Positions 36,887 to 46,275 of a DNA stretch of 64,000 nucleotides are shown piece by piece. The notes under the pieces were generated by a model. The model was not told the DNA's origin. It worked only from the letters and a program-made list of their open reading frames with translations, and did not search any database. Each line of letters begins with the position of its first letter. The first letter of the stretch is position 1. A program made the position numbers and the translations under genes. Origin of the DNA: Armatimonadota bacterium (GTDB taxonomy: Bacteria > Armatimonadota > Hebobacteria > CAIYQO01). The stretch covers positions 41,117 through 105,116 of the forward strand of contig JAKPKV010000042.1 of the NCBI GenBank assembly GCA_029553475.1. Direction: 5' to 3'.

Positions 36887-37795
36887 ATGGCAGCGCATGA
36901 GCATGAGTGCGGAGAGGCGCATGGGCACGCGGGGGAGAACCGCCGCCGGTTGACGGTGGTGCTGATCTTCACCGGCGTCTATCTGATCGCCGAGGTGGTG
37001 GGCGGGCTGTGGACCAACAGCCTGGCGCTGCTCTCTGACGCCGGGCACATGCTCACCGACGTCGGCGCGCTGGCGCTGGCGCTCTTCGCGCTGTGGTTCG
37101 GGCAGCGGCCGGCCTCCCCGCGCAAGACGTACGGCTTTTACCGGCTGGAGATCCTCGCCGCGCTCTTCAACGGCATCGCGCTGCTCGGGCTGTCCGTCTT
37201 CATCATCGTGGACGCGGTGCGCCGGCTGTCCGATCCGCCCGAAGTGGCTGGGCTCGGCCTGTTGCTCATCGCCAGCGGCGGGCTGGTGGTGAATCTCGTC
37301 GGCGCCGTCATCCTGCATCGCGGCCAGGCGCACTCGCTGAACGTGCGCGCGGCCTTCTACCATTTGCTCGGCGATCTGCTCGGCTCGCTGGGCGCGGTGA
37401 CCGCCGGCATCCTCATTTTCGCCTTCGGCTGGTATATCGCCGACCCGCTGCTCGCCATCGGCATCGCCGCCCTCATCATCGTGGGCGCCGTCGGGCTGCT
37501 CCGCGAGGCCACGGACGTGCTGCTGGAGGCCACCCCCACGCACGTCAATGTGGCCGCGCTGCGCGAGGCGCTGCTGGGCGTGCCCGGCGTCACCGGCGTG
37601 CATGACCTGCACGTCTGGAGCATCAGCAGCGGCCGCCACGCGCTGAGCTGCCACGTGGTGGTCACCCCGGACGCTTACACCATCGCCACGCTGGAGGCCA
37701 TCCGCGCCCTGCTGCGCGGCCACTGCGCCATCGCCCACCAGACGGTGCAGCTCGAGACGGAGGAGCTGGCGGCGGAGGAGGATCTCCACGTGTGA
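36887..37795 (+). CDS. cation diffusion facilitator (Zn/Cd/Co exporter)
   Basis: The 302-aa protein has a His-rich N-terminus (His4, His6, His12, His14) and six transmembrane helices. The metal site motif 'SDAGHMLTD' in TM2 (Asp51, His54, Asp58) and 'HLLGDLLGS' in TM5 form the Zn-binding tetrad. The C-terminal cytoplasmic domain ('VPGVTGVHDLHVWSISSGRHAL') is the metal-sensing dimer domain. It belongs to the CzcD/ZitB subgroup and exports zinc or related divalent metals by proton antiport. The gene has no Shine-Dalgarno. A TATACT box ends nine bases before the ATG, so the transcript is probably almost leaderless. Confidence 0.93.
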   Translation: MAAHEHECGEAHGHAGENRRRLTVVLIFTGVYLIAEVVGGLWTNSLALLSDAGHMLTDVGALALALFALWFGQRPASPRKTYGFYRLEILAALFNGIALLGLSVFIIVDAVRRLSDPPEVAGLGLLLIASGGLVVNLVGAVILHRGQAHSLNVRAAFYHLLGDLLGSLGAVTAGILIFAFGWYIADPLLAIGIAALIIVGAVGLLREATDVLLEATPTHVNVAALREALLGVPGVTGVHDLHVWSISSGRHALSCHVVVTPDAYTIATLEAIRALLRGHCAIAHQTVQLETEELAAEEDLHV

Positions 37796-38001
37796 GGGGG
37801 GCCGGTGCGGTTGCCGCACCCAGGCGCGACGCCGGGAAGATGTCGCGGCGTGCAGGAACGCCTCGCCGGCGTATGGTGTGCATGGCGGCGCGGGCCGCGG
37901 CCTTCGTCGGGGAATGTGGCGATTGGCACGTGTGAGACGCGGGCGGTGGCGGGTATCATCGAAGGCGGCAGCAGGATTCGCCGTTGAGGAGATGCCACGC
38001 G

Positions 38002-38817
38002 ATGTTGATGCAGAATCGTCGTCTGGGCTATAGCCTGGTGGTGATCGCCTGGCTGCTCGTCCTCGCCGGGTGCGGAGGCGTGGGCGGGGGCGCGGCGCCG
38101 GCCTTCATCGCGCCGTCCGCGCCGGTGGCGGGCGCGAATCCCACCCAGCCCTTCAGCATGGAGACGCCGAACTACTTCACCCTCTACACCGCGGAGACCG
38201 CGCCCTTCAGCCCGAGTCTGCAATTGGCCGACGTACATTACCCGGTGCCGGTGCACGTCACGGCGGCGGCGGCCGGGCCGGCGGGATTTGACCTGGCGGT
38301 GGAGAACGAGCAGGCGATCCGGCTGTGGCATCAGGCGGACCCGCGGGTGACGATCGTCAGCCACGCGCCGAACGGCAACGAGCGCATCGCGGTGAAGCTG
38401 GTGCCGAGCATCAGCTACGCCGGCCTGCAGAACATCCTGGGCTTGACCAAGCTCCTCGGCACCGCCGGCAATCCCTATTTTGAGGTGCTGGTGGCGGCGA
38501 ACGACCCGATCACCCACGAGCCGCTCTCCACGGTGGAGCTGCAAAAGACGCTGGCGCACGAGCTGGGGCACGCCTTCGGGCTGGGCCATTCCCCCACGCA
38601 GTTCGACCTGATGTATTTCCGCGCCAACGCCTTCCAGGGGCAGATTCCGCGCCACTTCCTCACCTTCGGCGACGCGATGGCCCTCTGGAGCACGCTGAAT
38701 AACCGCGCCATCAACTACGTCCAGCGCGACGCCGTCACCCCCTGGGCGGGCGCCGCGCTGGAGCAGTCGCGCGCGGCGGGCGAGGGCGTGGTGGTGTGCG
38801 TGTATACGAAAGAGTAG
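38002..38817 (+). CDS. matrixin-like metalloprotease lipoprotein
   Basis: The 271-aa protein has a lipoprotein signal peptide with a lipobox LAGC (Cys24), followed by a Gly/Ala-rich tether. The zinc-binding motif 'HELGHAFGLGH' (residues 186-196) is the HExxHxxGxxH signature of metzincins such as matrixins, with a candidate Met-turn in 'FDLMYF'. It is therefore predicted to be a membrane-anchored extracytoplasmic zinc protease; the substrate is unknown. GAGGAGA lies upstream of the chosen start. A TATCAT box at 37954-37959 may be its -10 element. The upstream 206 bp contain no other gene. Confidence 0.85.
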   Translation: MLMQNRRLGYSLVVIAWLLVLAGCGGVGGGAAPAFIAPSAPVAGANPTQPFSMETPNYFTLYTAETAPFSPSLQLADVHYPVPVHVTAAAAGPAGFDLAVENEQAIRLWHQADPRVTIVSHAPNGNERIAVKLVPSISYAGLQNILGLTKLLGTAGNPYFEVLVAANDPITHEPLSTVELQKTLAHELGHAFGLGHSPTQFDLMYFRANAFQGQIPRHFLTFGDAMALWSTLNNRAINYVQRDAVTPWAGAALEQSRAAGEGVVVCVYTKE

Positions 38818-38890
38818 GGCGCGCCCGCCCGAAAGGAAAAGGGACCGCGTATGCACGCAGTCCCTCACTGATGACTACTCACTTCCCAAC

Positions 38891-40114
38891 TCACCGTTTC
38901 CGCTTCGCCGTCTTCCCGGCCTGGCGGGCGCGCTTGATGGCGTCGCGGTCGGGGCCGGCCGACGGGGCGAGGCCGGCGGCCGATGGGGCCGGGGCGGTCG
39001 GCGCGGCTGGCGCGGCTGGCGCGGCGGGGGCCGACACGGCGGCGGGGACCGCGGCCGTCGCGGCCATGGCCGGCTCCGGCATGGCGAAGGCATGGTCCGG
39101 CATCACCTTATCTTCTTTCTTCGACCAGCTCACCACGAGCTGCCCGGCGACGAAGATGGATGAATAGACGCCGAACACGACGCCGATGAGCATGGCGGCG
39201 ACGAAGTCGCGCAGCGTCGGCCCGCCGAAGAAGAAGAGGGCGAGCAGCGGGAACAGCACGGTGAGCGTGGTGTTCACCGAGCGCGCCAGCGTCTCCAGGA
39301 TGGAGATATTGACCGTCTCCGCGAAGGTGCGGCCCTTCCGCAGGCGTATATTCTCGCGGATGCGGTCGAAGAGGATGATGGTGTCGTGGATGGAGAACCC
39401 GAGCACCGTCAGCAGCGCGGCGATGAACGGGCTGTTCACCTGCAGGTACATGTGCAGCAGCGCGAAGACGCCGATCATCGTCAGGATGTCATGCACCAGC
39501 GCGAGGATGCCGGCGGTGGCGAAGCGCCAACTGAAGCTGCCGATGTTGTAGCGGAGGTAAATCCATCCCAGGATGAGCAGCGAGCCGAGGATGACCGCGA
39601 GGATGCCGTTGTTGATGAGCTCCTCCGACACGCTGCCGGTGACGACGTCCTGGCTTTCCGGCTGATGGACGGTGCGGTCCAGCTTGGCGTGTTGCGTGGC
39701 CAGCGCGGCCTCCACCGACGGGGTGATGGTCGAGGCCACCTGCGCGTTCAGGTAGGCGTTCTTCTCCTCATCGTCCATGTGCTTCATGAGGACGCGCACG
39801 ATGATGACGTCGCCGGACGCGTTCAGCCCGCCGGGGGACACCTGCACCTCGGTGGTGAGGTCCTTGTCCTCCAGCGTGGAGCGGATCGCCTTGATGACGT
39901 CGTCATGCCGCGTGGGCGGCAGCGCGCCGACCAGGCGATAGCTCACCAGCCCGCCGCCCTCGAAATCAATGCCGTAGTTCAGCGCGGCGCCCGTGTTGGC
40001 TTTATTCACGAACAGGGCCACGAAGCCGGCGAGCAGCACGATGGCGGAAATGAGGTAGTACCATCCCCGCTTGCTCACCAGATCCCAATGGCGATAACGA
40101 AACAGATCAACCAC
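38891..40114 (-). CDS. secF: protein translocase subunit SecF
   Basis: The 407-aa protein has the SecF layout: TM1 near the N-terminus ('WYYLISAIVLLAGFVALF'), a periplasmic domain starting 'GIDFEGGGLVSYR', and five C-terminal helices including 'FSIHDTIILFDRIREN'. The start is a GTG preceded by TGGAGG with nine-base spacing. The longer ATG start would add 22 residues outside the family. The C-terminus carries an Ala/Pro-rich extension of about 45 residues ending in a basic patch (KTAKRKR). With SecD it uses the proton gradient to pull preproteins through SecYEG. The gene lies 87 bp downstream of secD in one operon. Confidence 0.95.
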   Translation of the reverse strand: MVDLFRYRHWDLVSKRGWYYLISAIVLLAGFVALFVNKANTGAALNYGIDFEGGGLVSYRLVGALPPTRHDDVIKAIRSTLEDKDLTTEVQVSPGGLNASGDVIIVRVLMKHMDDEEKNAYLNAQVASTITPSVEAALATQHAKLDRTVHQPESQDVVTGSVSEELINNGILAVILGSLLILGWIYLRYNIGSFSWRFATAGILALVHDILTMIGVFALLHMYLQVNSPFIAALLTVLGFSIHDTIILFDRIRENIRLRKGRTFAETVNISILETLARSVNTTLTVLFPLLALFFFGGPTLRDFVAAMLIGVVFGVYSSIFVAGQLVVSWSKKEDKVMPDHAFAMPEPAMAATAAVPAAVSAPAAPAAPAAPTAPAPSAAGLAPSAGPDRDAIKRARQAGKTAKRKR

Positions 40115-40201
40115 GACGTGTTGCCTCCATAAGTGGTGGCCCGGGCTCGTGCCCGGAACGCAGACCCAATCATTTTGCACAGGGCACAGTCGCCCCGTGA
40201 C

Positions 40202-41923
40202 TTACAGGCCGTACCAGGCCAGGTTATGGCCGGCCTGGCTGCGCACCATGAGCTTCATGAAGAGCCGCGTGATGGTGATGGCGGTGAACATGGAGACGGC
40301 GACGCCGATCATCAGCGTGATGGCGAAGCCCTTCACCGCGCCGGTGCCGAGCATGTAGAGCACGGTGCCGGTGATGAGCGAGGCCATGTTCGAGTCGAGA
40401 ATGGCCGTCCACGCGCGGGCGAAGGCCACGTCAATGGCCGTCTCCAGCGGCTTTTTCGCGTGCAACTCTTCCTTCAGGCGTTCAAAAATGATGATATTGG
40501 CGTCCACCGCCATGCCGATGGAGATGATCAACCCGGCAATGCCCGGCAGCGTCAGCGTGGCGTCGAAGAACTTCAGCACCGCCAGCGTGAGCACCACGTA
40601 GATGATCAGCGCGAAATTGGCCATCATCCCCGGCAGGCGATAGTAGGCGAACATGAAGATGAGCGTGGCGAGCAGGCCGATGAGCCCCGCCTTCATACTG
40701 AGGTCCATGGAGTCGGCGCCCAGCGTGGCGCTCACCGTGCGGTTCTCCACGATGCTCACCGGCACCGGCAGCGCGCCGGCGTTGAGGAAGATCGCCAGGT
40801 TCTGCGCTTCGCGCTCGTCGCGCGAGCCGGTGATGACGCCGCTGCCGTCAATCTGGCTTTGGATCGTCGGGGCGGAGAAGATCTCGCCGTCGAGCACGAT
40901 GGCGAGCTGCGCGCCGACGTTCTGCCCGGTGTAGCGGGCGAAAATGGCGCGGTCCTGCTGCGACCGCATCGCGAAGGAGACCGCCCACTTGCCCTCGTGG
41001 AGGGTCGGCTTGCTCTTGCCGTCCATCGCGCTGCCCGGCAGCACGAATTCCGCGCGCGCCACCACCAGCGCCGGATCCACGGGCGCGTTGGTGGTCGTGC
41101 TGAGCGCGGTCACCACGCGCGGGTTGCTCTCGTCATCCACGTAGACGGTGATGTCGCGCGGGATGAGGCGGAACTCCATCTGGCCGGGCGTGCCGAGGAT
41201 CTCGTACACGCGCTCCGGGTCCTGCACGCCGGGGATTTCCAGCACCACGCGGTTGGTGCTCTGCTTATAGGCGTTCACCTCGGTGAGGCCGGTGCCGTTC
41301 AGGCGCTTTTCGAGAATGCTGCGCACGCTCTCCTGCACCGCCTCGTTGGATGGCTGGTAGATGGCCGACGACGTCGGCTTCGTGTAGGTGCCGGCGCCGA
41401 ACACCGTATCCATGGCGGCGTTCACCTTGGCAAACTGGCTGATCGCCGCATCCTGGTTCGCCACCAGGGTCATCACCTCCGCCTGGCTTTCGGTGACTTT
41501 CACCTGGACTTTCGCCGCGGCCGGCAGCGCGCCGTCGGCGCTCAGCGTCTCGATCAGCGCCGCCTGCTTTGCGGAGATCGCCGCGTTGCCGACGATTTTT
41601 TGCGTCAGCGGGTAGGTCATCATGGCACGGTTGGGAATCTGCACCACCACGCGCATGCCGCCGCGCAGGTCCAGCCCGAGGCGGAGGTTGTGCTGCGGCT
41701 TATAGAAGAACAGACGCAGCTTGCTGTCGCCCACGCCGATGGAGGTGAACTCGCCCGGCGGGTCTTTCGGCCCGTTGTACTTGGAGCCGATGGGCCGCAG
41801 ATAGCTCTGCATGTCGCTCGGATCTTTCCGCGGCGAGAAGGTCATCGGCTGAAACACGCCAAGGAAGGCCACCACCGTCAGCAGCAGAATGCCGGCCAGC
41901 CAGAAATTCAGCGTACGTCGCAT
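40202..41923 (-). CDS. secD: protein translocase subunit SecD
   Basis: The 573-aa protein has the SecD features: an N-terminal helix, 'LRLGLDLRGGMRVVVQI' (the conserved DLRGG), large periplasmic P1 domains with 'GTPGQMEFRLIP', and 'MAVDANIIIFERLKEEL' in TM4 with the proton-relay Asp. It forms a complex with SecF and SecYEG in the inner membrane. The start has GTAGGAG nine bases upstream. A strong promoter lies about 105 bp upstream. Confidence 0.96.
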   Translation of the reverse strand: MRRTLNFWLAGILLLTVVAFLGVFQPMTFSPRKDPSDMQSYLRPIGSKYNGPKDPPGEFTSIGVGDSKLRLFFYKPQHNLRLGLDLRGGMRVVVQIPNRAMMTYPLTQKIVGNAAISAKQAALIETLSADGALPAAAKVQVKVTESQAEVMTLVANQDAAISQFAKVNAAMDTVFGAGTYTKPTSSAIYQPSNEAVQESVRSILEKRLNGTGLTEVNAYKQSTNRVVLEIPGVQDPERVYEILGTPGQMEFRLIPRDITVYVDDESNPRVVTALSTTTNAPVDPALVVARAEFVLPGSAMDGKSKPTLHEGKWAVSFAMRSQQDRAIFARYTGQNVGAQLAIVLDGEIFSAPTIQSQIDGSGVITGSRDEREAQNLAIFLNAGALPVPVSIVENRTVSATLGADSMDLSMKAGLIGLLATLIFMFAYYRLPGMMANFALIIYVVLTLAVLKFFDATLTLPGIAGLIISIGMAVDANIIIFERLKEELHAKKPLETAIDVAFARAWTAILDSNMASLITGTVLYMLGTGAVKGFAITLMIGVAVSMFTAITITRLFMKLMVRSQAGHNLAWYGL

Positions 41924-42034
41924 CTGTCGGTACTCCTACAGACGGCGCTGGGCGCCGTCATGGTGTCGGGTCGCGCACCCCCGTCATGGGGCAAACACAA
42001 AGAACCCGAAGCCCGCGCGGCTTCGGTTCAGCTC

Positions 42035-42063
42035 ATTATAGCCGAGGCGCCCGGCAGCGTCAA
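42035..42063 (-). promoter_or_regulatory. secDF promoter
   Basis: On the minus strand TTGACG (42058-42063) and a perfect TATAAT (42035-42040) are exactly 17 bp apart. The leader of about 105 bases contains a small hairpin (GAAGCC...GGCTTC) followed by a U-rich stretch. Confidence 0.75.
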
Positions 42064-42272
42064 CACGCGCGTGGCGGACGCTGCCCGCGGGCGCCGGAAG
42101 ATCCAGACGGGGCGTGTCGGCATGACAGCACCGTTCTGCCCAGGCAGCGGGCGCGTCAAACGTCCGCCGCCGCGGCTCCCTATTGCGCAACCGCCCGCGA
42201 CTTGTTATTGTAAGCGCGCCGACGGAGCGGCGCGCGGAGGAGCTGACACCACCGCGCGCGGAAAGGTACGGT

Positions 42273-42719
42273 ATGCTACTTGATCTGGCACCCGGGGCGC
42301 TCGTCCGGGTGGACGGGTATCCCTACGCGGTGGAGGAGGCGTGGTCCTTCTTCGAGACGGAGATGCGGCTGGACCTGCTACGGCTGGTCGGGCCGTCCCC
42401 GGCGCACGAGCGCTGGCTGGCGGCCTGGCAGGACGACGCGTATTTGATGCTGCTGCAGCGCCTGCACGCGGATTGGCTCTCGCCGCCGGCGGCCACGGTG
42501 GCGCATGACGGGGAGATTTTCGTCAGCCTCGCCCGCGGCTCCGCCTTTCGCACCCGCCGCACCCGGCAGGCGCGCGCGAAAGCGAAAGACGGGCGCTTCG
42601 AGTTCGCGCTCTTCCGCGCGAACTCCGGCCGCGTGCTCCTCACCGTCGCGCACAACGAAGAGCTCCAGGCGTGGATCGGCGAGACGCTGCCGATGGGGGC
42701 GATCGCGCTGCCGGAGTGA
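42273..42719 (+). CDS. hypothetical protein, DUF4178-like
   Basis: The 148-aa protein starts MLLDLAPGALVRVDGYPYAV and continues with aromatic strands ('EEAWSFFETEMRLDLLRL'). It suggests a small beta-barrel of the DUF4178 type (opening Gly-x-x-Val-x-x-x-Gly-x-x-Tyr-x-Val). This match is tentative. No membrane or signal sequences are present, so it is probably cytoplasmic. A GGAAAGG site precedes the start by seven bases. It lies on its own between the secDF promoter and ftsH. A weak hairpin (GTCGCG...CGCGAC) follows about 45 bases after the stop. Confidence 0.55.
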   Translation: MLLDLAPGALVRVDGYPYAVEEAWSFFETEMRLDLLRLVGPSPAHERWLAAWQDDAYLMLLQRLHADWLSPPAATVAHDGEIFVSLARGSAFRTRRTRQARAKAKDGRFEFALFRANSGRVLLTVAHNEELQAWIGETLPMGAIALPE

Positions 42720-42833
42720 GCGTATAACCGGGGCGGATTCAGGGCATACTATGCCCGGCGTCCGTCGCGGCGTGAAAAATCTCGCGACAATTATTGAGTG
42801 AGCACCGAACAGGTGTTTCGCGCGTGCGGTTTA

Positions 42834-42842
42834 TGTTATAAT
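42834..42842 (+). promoter_or_regulatory. extended -10 promoter of ftsH
   Basis: TGTTATAAT is a perfect extended -10 box (TGn plus TATAAT), about 52 bases upstream of the ftsH start. No good -35 box is present, as usual for this class. Confidence 0.65.
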
Positions 42843-42893
42843 GGCCCCGCCGCGGACGGCGCTGCCGTGATGGCGGACTAAGGAGGAGGGGTA

Positions 42894-44771
42894 TTGGCCA
42901 AATATTCTCGCTATATCATTTTCGTGGTGCTGCTCGGGCTCGCGATTTCCTGGTGGATCTCCGCCAACCAGGCGAACCGCGCGCAGACGCTGAAGACGTC
43001 GGTGTTCGTGACCCGACTGGAAGCGGGAGAGATCGCCACGGTGGAAATTCAGGGCACCCAGTTGTCCGGCGAGCTGCGCAAGGCGGACGGCAAGGCGACG
43101 CACTACCGCACCTTCTGGGTGGCGGACCAGCGCACGCTGATGGAAGAGCTGCACGCGGCGCGCGACGCGCTCGCCGCGAAGCCGCCGCGGCCCGGCGAGC
43201 AGCCGCTCACGTTCACCTATGACGTGAAGCAGTCGCGCTTCTCCGACGGGGTGCTGGCAAACATCATCCCCACCGTGCTGATGCTGGTGCTCTTCATCGG
43301 CTTCTGGATCTTCATCATGCGCCAGGCGCAGGCCGGCGGCGGGCAGGCGATGGCTTTTGGGCGCAGCCGCGCCAAGCGCATCGCGGGCAACACCGCGCGC
43401 GTGACCTTTGACGACGTGGCCGGCGTGGACGAGGCGAAGCTCGAGCTGGCAGAGATCGTGGATTTCCTGAAGAACCCGAAGAAATACTCGACGCTGGGGG
43501 CGCGCATTCCCAAGGGCGTGCTGCTGCTCGGCCCGCCGGGATCGGGGAAAACCCTGCTCGCGCGGGCGGTGGCCGGCGAGGCGGGCGTGCCGTTCTTCCA
43601 CATCAGCGGCTCGGACTTCGTGGAGATGTTCGTGGGCGTGGGCGCCTCCCGCGTGCGCGACCTCTTCGAACAGGCGAAGGCGCACAAGCCGTGCATCATC
43701 TTCATTGACGAGATTGACGCGGTGGGCCGCCAGCGCTTCGCCGGCTTCGGCGGCGGGCATGATGAACGCGAACAGACGCTGAACCAGCTCCTGGTGGAGA
43801 TGGACGGCTTCGAAGCCAACAGCGGCGTCATCCTCATCGCCGCCACCAACCGCCCGGACGTGCTGGACCCGGCGCTGCTGCGCCCGGGCCGCTTCGACCG
43901 CCGCGTGACGGTGGACCACGCCGACCTGAACGGCCGCAAGGCCATCCTGGGCGTGCACGCCCGCGGCAAGCCGATTGCCGACGACGTGTCGCTGGACGTG
44001 CTGGCGCGCCGTACGCCGGGCTTCTCCGGCGCGGACCTGGCCAATATGCTCAACGAGGCCGCGCTCATCGCCGCGCGCTACGGCAAGATGCGCATCGAAA
44101 TGGCCGACCTGGAAAACGCCATTGACCGCGTCATCGCCGGGCCGGAACGCAAGAGCCGGCTCATCTCGGAGAAGGAGAAGGGCATCATCGCCTACCACGA
44201 GGTGGGGCACGCCCTGCTCGCGGAGCTGCTGGAGCACGCGGACCCGCTGCACAAGGTCAGCATCCTGCCGCGCGGCCAGGCGCTGGGCTACACCCTCAGC
44301 CTGCCGGTGGAGGATAAATATCTCACCACGCGCTCGGAGCTGATGGACAACATCACCGTGATGCTGGGGGGGCGCGCCGCGGAGGACTTCTTCTACGGCG
44401 AGGTGACCACCGGCGCCCATAACGACCTGCAGCGCGCCACCGCCATCGCCCGCGCGATGGTGATGGAATACGGCATGAGCGACACGCTCGGCCCGCGCGT
44501 GCTGGGCAAACGCCAGTCGCAGGTCTTCCTCGGCCGCGATATCATGGAGGACCGCGACTATTCCGAGGAAACCGCCGAGCGCATTGACGCGGAGGTGCAG
44601 CGGATCATCGAGGAGTGCTACACGCGCGCCAAAGAGACGATCCGCAAGCACGGCGTGCCGGTGCAGACCATCGTGGGGCAATTGCTGGAGAAAGAGACGC
44701 TCTCCAGCGAGGAAGTGCAGGCCATCCTCTACGGCGGCCAGCAGCCGGAGCCGCTGCCGATCTCGGCGTAA
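42894..44771 (+). CDS. ftsH: ATP-dependent zinc metalloprotease FtsH
   Basis: The 625-aa protein has two N-terminal transmembrane helices flanking a short periplasmic domain. The AAA+ core carries Walker A GPPGSGKT (residues 213-220), Walker B '[11 protein letters not shown]' and the second region of homology '[11 protein letters not shown]'. The M41 protease has HEVGH (435-439) and '[11 protein letters not shown]'. It degrades misfolded or regulatory membrane proteins. The start is TTG, well supported by AGGAGGAGGGG immediately upstream. The gene has an extended -10 promoter and a 15-bp terminator hairpin, so it is a single-gene unit. Confidence 0.97.
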   Translation: MAKYSRYIIFVVLLGLAISWWISANQANRAQTLKTSVFVTRLEAGEIATVEIQGTQLSGELRKADGKATHYRTFWVADQRTLMEELHAARDALAAKPPRPGEQPLTFTYDVKQSRFSDGVLANIIPTVLMLVLFIGFWIFIMRQAQAGGGQAMAFGRSRAKRIAGNTARVTFDDVAGVDEAKLELAEIVDFLKNPKKYSTLGARIPKGVLLLGPPGSGKTLLARAVAGEAGVPFFHISGSDFVEMFVGVGASRVRDLFEQAKAHKPCIIFIDEIDAVGRQRFAGFGGGHDEREQTLNQLLVEMDGFEANSGVILIAATNRPDVLDPALLRPGRFDRRVTVDHADLNGRKAILGVHARGKPIADDVSLDVLARRTPGFSGADLANMLNEAALIAARYGKMRIEMADLENAIDRVIAGPERKSRLISEKEKGIIAYHEVGHALLAELLEHADPLHKVSILPRGQALGYTLSLPVEDKYLTTRSELMDNITVMLGGRAAEDFFYGEVTTGAHNDLQRATAIARAMVMEYGMSDTLGPRVLGKRQSQVFLGRDIMEDRDYSEETAERIDAEVQRIIEECYTRAKETIRKHGVPVQTIVGQLLEKETLSSEEVQAILYGGQQPEPLPISA

Positions 44772-44796
44772 CCGGCCTGGCCCGCGCCGTCCTCTA

Positions 44797-44829
44797 GCCG
44801 CCCCCCGGCGAATCTCGCCGGGGGGCGGC
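44797..44829. terminator. ftsH terminator hairpin
   Basis: GCCGCCCCCCGGCGA (44797-44811) pairs perfectly with 44815-44829 around a 3-base loop. There is no U-tract, so termination efficiency is uncertain. Confidence 0.6.
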
Positions 44830-44925
44830 GGCGTAGGTGGCGGGGCGAAGATGCGCGGGGTCTGCAGCACGAAGTCAGGAAGAAGGGAAGACACGAAGGT
44901 CGGTGGGAGAGGAGTCGCGTATCCT

Positions 44926-45154
44926 TCGTGCTCATGCTCGTGCTCGTGCTCGAAACGGTTGTGCTGCCGCCGAGCGCGGTGGTACCGCGCGTCGGGCAGT
45001 CCGGGACGTGGAGATCCAGGCACGCGGTGAAGAAGCGAAGCCCGTATTCGAGCACGAGTACGAGCACGAGCACGAGTGGTGCCCACCGGAGCGCGGACAT
45101 CCTGTCCGCCCGTAGCTGATTTCGAGTACGACTACGACTACGAGTACGAGACGA
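44926..45154. repeat. CTCGTG/CACGAG hexamer arrays
   Basis: CTCGTGCTCGTGCTCG on one side (44926-44952) is followed by its near complement GAGCACGAGTACGAGCACGA (45049-45077). A third tract GAGTACGACTACGACTACGA lies at 45123-45154. The first two can fold back on each other. A fourth copy lies at 50495-50520. Confidence 0.7.
45088..45109. repeat. GGAGCG-hairpin REP-like unit
   Basis: GGAGC followed by GCGGACATCCTGTCCGC: the 7-bp stem differs in sequence from the 25135 and MFS units but keeps the same geometry. Confidence 0.65.
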
Positions 45155-45264
45155 GCGCTGACGCGCTGGTGACGCGTAGGGGGCCGGGGGAGGGGTCTGC
45201 GTAGGCGCGGGGAGCGAAGTTGTAGATGCCTTGGCGCAGGTCCTGCGCGCCCGCCGGGGGTTTT

Positions 45265-46275
45265 TTATCCCAGAAACGTTTCGCTTTTCGGGTCGCGGGT
45301 CATCAGCGCGCGGACGGCGTCGGCGGCGGGGCGGCCGTCGAAGAGGATGGCATACACCTGCTCGCAGATGGGGAGATCTACCCCCAGCCGGCGGGCGAGG
45401 CGCACCACCGCCTCGGTGGTGGGCACGCCTTCCGCCACCTGGCCGGAGTCGCCCAGCGCGGCGCGGGCATCCTGGCCGCGGCCGAGGGCGAGGCCGACGC
45501 GGTGATTGCGGCTGATCGGCGACATGCAGGTGGCGATGAGGTCGCCGATGCCGGAGAGGCCGGCCACCGTGTCCGGCTGGCCGCCCAGGCGCCGCACCAG
45601 CCGCGCGATCTCCGCCATGCTGCGGGTGAGCAGCGCGGCGGCGGCGTTGTGGCCGAAGCCCAGCCCCTCGCAGATGCCGGCGGCGAGGGCGATGACGTTC
45701 TTCATCGCGCCGCACACCTCCAGGCCCACGATGTCCGACCCGGTATACGGGCGGAAGTGCGGCGCGCTGAAGGCGCGCTGGGCGCGGGCGGCGAGGCCGG
45801 CGTCGGCGCTGGCGATGGTGGTGGCGGCGGGCAGGCCGCGGGCGATCTCCGGCGCCAGGTTCGGGCCGGAGAGGGCGGCGATGGCGGGGGTATGCGGCAG
45901 CTCCTCCAGGATGACCTCGCTCATGCGCTTGCCGGTTTCAATCTCCAGCCCCTTCGTCACGCTCACCACCGGGACGGGGGCGCGCAGCGCGCCGGCGCAC
46001 GCGCGCGCCGCGGCGCGCAGCCACCTGCTCGGGGTGGCCATCACCAGCAGCGTGGCCTCGGCGGCCGCGTCGTCCATGTCGGCGGTGGCATAGAGGTTCT
46101 CGGGGAGCGTCACGCCGGGCAGGAAGCGGCTGTTCTCGTGCTGGCGCCGGATGGCGTCCACGATCTCCGACTCGCGCACCCACAGGCGCACGGCGTATCC
46201 GTTCCTCGCCAGCAGGGCGGCCAGCGTGGTGCCCCACGCGCCCGCGCCGACGACGGTGATGCGTTCAGGCGTCAT
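45265..46275 (-). CDS. gpsA: glycerol-3-phosphate dehydrogenase [NAD(P)+]
   Basis: The 336-aa protein has the nucleotide-binding GAGAWG motif (residues 10-15). The substrate-binding segments include 'VSVTKGLE', 'ALSGPNLAPEIA', the catalytic Lys in 'GAMKNVIALAAGICEGLGFG' and 'SGIGDLIATCMS'. It reduces dihydroxyacetone phosphate to sn-glycerol-3-phosphate, the backbone for phospholipids. Its start overlaps the end of plsY by 11 bp. The two genes thus form a plsY-gpsA operon for consecutive steps in phospholipid synthesis. Confidence 0.97.
   Translation of the reverse strand: MTPERITVVGAGAWGTTLAALLARNGYAVRLWVRESEIVDAIRRQHENSRFLPGVTLPENLYATADMDDAAAEATLLVMATPSRWLRAAARACAGALRAPVPVVSVTKGLEIETGKRMSEVILEELPHTPAIAALSGPNLAPEIARGLPAATTIASADAGLAARAQRAFSAPHFRPYTGSDIVGLEVCGAMKNVIALAAGICEGLGFGHNAAAALLTRSMAEIARLVRRLGGQPDTVAGLSGIGDLIATCMSPISRNHRVGLALGRGQDARAALGDSGQVAEGVPTTEAVVRLARRLGVDLPICEQVYAILFDGRPAADAVRALMTRDPKSETFLG

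Larger units (their letters stand above)
44830..45264. other. repeat-packed intergenic region
   Basis: No supported gene. It contains an ACACGAAG-family repeat (44866-44907), hexamer arrays (44926-44952, 45049-45077, 45123-45154) and one GGAGCG hairpin unit (45088-45109). ORFs here translate simple repeats and are not credible. Confidence 0.75.

Noticed and set aside
40133..42283. 716-aa plus-strand ORF across secD
   Set aside because: Shadow of secD, whose family motifs, ribosome binding site and promoter are clear.
42831..45086. 751-aa minus-strand ORF across ftsH
   Set aside because: Antisense of ftsH and of hexamer repeats; no start signal.
44837..45119. Two short ORFs downstream of ftsH
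   Set aside because: They translate the CTCGTG/GAGCAC repeats and the GGAGCG hairpin unit, not a protein.
44926..45154. Possible CRISPR array
   Set aside because: The units are only 6 bp without unique spacers; this is a simple-sequence satellite.
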